64,000 nt of DNA from an uncultured Actinomycetaceae bacterium (GTDB lineage: Bacteria; Actinomycetota; Actinomycetes; Actinomycetales; Actinomycetaceae), in NCBI GenBank assembly GCA_902464405.1, contig CABQJD010000003.1, positions 62,001 through 126,000 on the forward strand. Direction: 5' to 3'. This document shows, in pieces, positions 62,292 through 64,000 of the stretch. How positions within the stretch are numbered: position 1 is the stretch's first letter; each line of letters starts with the position of its first letter. The notes beneath the pieces are model-generated. The model was given only the letters and a program-made list of their open reading frames with translations. It was not told where the DNA came from and did not search any database. Position numbers and translations under genes: made by a program.

Positions 62292-63644
62292 ATGACTGAG
62301 TCCACCCCACGCCCAACTCCACACCCACTGCCGAAACCAGGTCACAATGCTCAGGTTTCGGTCGGTGTATCGGTTCCACAGCCAGTGATTGACGATGCAG
62401 CTGCTGTCGAAGCTGCTGCTTGGGGGCGCGTTGATACAGATGGCAACGTGTGGCTACGCGGATCTGGCGATGAGCCTGAGCGTATCGTTGGTCAATATGC
62501 TGCAGGCGGCACATCAGATGATGCACTGATGATGTACGTGCGTCGCTATTTAGATTTACGTTCCAGTATAGCGCTGCTGGAAACGCGCCTCAGCTCTATT
62601 TCTCCCGAAGATGCTAAGAAATCACTTTCAGCAATTAACGAGCAGCTTGTTGATCCAGCTGTGATCGGCGATATTGCAGCATTGCGGACCCGAGCAGAAT
62701 CTCTTACAGGCGCTATTGCCGAACGGCAGGAGCAGGTAGCTCAAGAGCGTGCTGAAGCAAAAGCAAAGGCGCTTGCTGAGCGCACAAGTATTGTCGAAGA
62801 AGCTGAAGCTATCGCAGCGCAGGATACTGCGAAAACTCATTGGCGCGATTCTCACCAAAAGTTTTCTGAACTGCTTGATCAGTGGAAATATGCACAGCGT
62901 CACGGCGCTCGTATTGACCGTGCGAGTGAAGAAGCGTTGTGGAAGCGTTTTTCAACTGCACGCACGCAGTTCGATCGCCATCGTCGTCAGCACTTCTCGG
63001 AAGTAGAGGCGCAACACAAGAGCGTGATTGCCCGTAAAGAGCAGATCATTAAAGAAGCTGAAGCGATTCAGAACTCTACTGATTGGGGCAATACGTCTGC
63101 TACATATCGGCGCTTGATGGACGAATGGAAGAGCGCTGGGCGTTCCACCAAGAAAGATGACGATAAACTCTGGGATCGTTTCCATGCAGCACAGCAGATA
63201 TTTTATGATGCACGCAATCAGCATAATCAGGTGATCGATGAGGAATACTGTGCAAACCTCGAACGCAAACTCGCGCTCGTAGCTCAGGCAGAAAAGCTCC
63301 TCCCCGTCTCTGATGTGGCGGCTGCTAAAGCAGCTATTCGCACGATTGGCGAAGAATGGGATTCTATTGGGCGTGTGCCGCGAGCAGATATCAATCGCAC
63401 TGAAGGGCGTATGCGAGATATTGAACGTGCTATTCGTGACGCTGAGCAAGCTGTCTGGCAGCAATCAGACCCTGCGAAAGAAGAGCGTTCTCACGGTATG
63501 GCAGCTCAACTTCAAGCTCTTATTTCAGAGCTTGAAGGGCAGATTGCACAAGCTGAAGCTGCAGGAAATAGTGCTAAAGTGAAAGAATATGAGGACGCTC
63601 TAAAAGCTCGCAAAGCGTGGCTTGCTGAAGTCCTTAAAGACTAA
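62292..63644 (+). CDS. DUF349-domain protein
   Basis: 450 aa. AAGGAG at 62279-62284. After a Pro-rich N-terminus (about 1-30) and a domain of about 60 aa, it has a long coiled-coil (about 85-170) and at least three DUF349 repeats: KFSELLDQWKYAQRHG, YRRLMDEWKSAGRSTKKDDD, and IRTIGEEWDSIGRVPRADIN. A C-terminal coiled coil ends it. Function unknown; the family is common near relA/hisS in actinobacteria. Likely cytoplasmic. Confidence 0.9.
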   Translation: MTESTPRPTPHPLPKPGHNAQVSVGVSVPQPVIDDAAAVEAAAWGRVDTDGNVWLRGSGDEPERIVGQYAAGGTSDDALMMYVRRYLDLRSSIALLETRLSSISPEDAKKSLSAINEQLVDPAVIGDIAALRTRAESLTGAIAERQEQVAQERAEAKAKALAERTSIVEEAEAIAAQDTAKTHWRDSHQKFSELLDQWKYAQRHGARIDRASEEALWKRFSTARTQFDRHRRQHFSEVEAQHKSVIARKEQIIKEAEAIQNSTDWGNTSATYRRLMDEWKSAGRSTKKDDDKLWDRFHAAQQIFYDARNQHNQVIDEEYCANLERKLALVAQAEKLLPVSDVAAAKAAIRTIGEEWDSIGRVPRADINRTEGRMRDIERAIRDAEQAVWQQSDPAKEERSHGMAAQLQALISELEGQIAQAEAAGNSAKVKEYEDALKARKAWLAEVLKD

Positions 63645-63677
63645 CTCTCTGGTTCTTTATTTTCTATCTGATGCGTC

Positions 63678-64000
63678 ATGGTTTTTCCGATTCTTGAGCC
63701 AACATCGCTAGCGCAACGCAACGAGATTGCGAATGCGCCATATATCGGTGTGCGCTTAGCTGGGGATAAAGCCGTGGCGCATCAGTGGTGTGCAACGCCG
63801 AATATGAGAGCCTACATAATTAAACAGTTAAACCCTAGAGATTTCACTGCAACTCACGAAACTGCTCTATGGATACATACAGGCATTGCGAGCCTCGCTC
63901 TTGAACGAACTCTTCATTTTGCACAGCCCACAAGCTCAAGAATTGCAGGAGCAAACCGAATGTTTGTGCCCGATCAGCACACTACGAGCATTGCTGAGCA
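63678..64000 (+). CDS. Partial gene of unknown function, cut by the window end
   Basis: Open frame from the ATG at 63678 to the window edge, 107 codons without a stop, beginning MVFPILEPTSLAQRNEIANA and going on through RLAGDKAVAHQWC and THETALWIHTG. It starts 33 nt after the DUF349 gene, so it is probably in the same transcript. The THETALWIHTG stretch faintly recalls AbiEi-like antitoxin/regulator proteins, but this is too weak for a call. No ribosome-binding site of good quality is seen. Confidence 0.6.
   Translation, partial: MVFPILEPTSLAQRNEIANAPYIGVRLAGDKAVAHQWCATPNMRAYIIKQLNPRDFTATHETALWIHTGIASLALERTLHFAQPTSSRIAGANRMFVPDQHTTSIAE

Overview
The window looks like a piece of chromosome from a moderately AT-rich actinobacterium, most likely a host-associated member of the Actinomycetaceae or a close relative. 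The lineage markers are RbpA, the actinobacterial integration host factor mIHF, an FtsR-type MerR regulator next to an FHA protein, a PafBC regulator, a Ski2-like HelY helicase and a PriA that lacks helicase motifs. Synteny points the same way: hisS - aspS - rarA - rpsD - alaS - ruvX - mltG - efp - nusB and mihF - gmk - rpoZ - coaBC - metK - priA - fmt - rsmB - rpe run in the usual actinobacterial order. Genus cannot be settled from sequence alone. Signs of a mucosal, fermentative life are a secreted cell-wall-anchored pullulanase, a wall-anchored M60 (mucinase-type) metalloprotease and an anaerobic glycerol-3-phosphate dehydrogenase.

Layout. 1-3.3 kb: tRNA-Pro(GGG) with a duplicated 3' end, an unknown membrane-anchored protein and a HaeIII-like restriction-modification pair, together resembling a small island at a tRNA. 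3.3-6.8 kb: pullulanase. 6.9-9.5 kb: FHA protein, two MerR regulators and rbpA (with a sigma-R-like promoter). 9.5-16.2 kb, minus strand: pafBC - helY - lnt, overlapping genes. 16.4-18.5 kb, minus: riboflavin-type ABC uptake genes ribX-ribY behind an FMN riboswitch. 18.7-21.9 kb, minus: M60 protease. 22.1-27.9 kb: a complete type II-C CRISPR-Cas system, with a 17-repeat array, cas2, cas1, cas9 and a tracrRNA directly upstream of cas9. 28.2-35.4 kb: SorC-type regulator divergent from glpA-glpB-glpC-glpK. 35.6-53.4 kb, minus: a long housekeeping run (rpe to rarA). 53.6-57.6 kb, minus: a secreted cysteine-hydrolase/lipoprotein pair and aspS. 57.6-58.4 kb: a large intergenic region. 58.5-64 kb: MFS transporter, hisS, an MBL hydrolase, a DUF349 protein and the start of one more gene.

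How it fits together. Pullulanase and M60 protease would attack glycogen/alpha-glucan and mucin at the cell surface. Both carry non-canonical sortase signals (LSHTG and LPNSG). Glycerol released from lipids would enter through GlpK and GlpABC. Riboflavin import under FMN control would supply flavin cofactors, including those of GlpA, GlpB and CoaC. Defence is two-layered: GGCC-type restriction-modification and Cas9.

The most novel observation is in the aspS leader. Two tandem hairpins each have a 5-bp stem and a 7-nt loop carrying GUC at the anticodon position and C at position 38, the main anticodon-loop identity bases of tRNA-Asp. This suggests autoregulation of aspartyl-tRNA synthetase by tRNA mimicry, analogous to E. 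coli thrS. A second notable point is that the tracrRNA gene, with its own terminator, ends only 27 nt before the cas9 start codon, so cas expression probably depends on read-through or on a promoter inside the tracrRNA gene.
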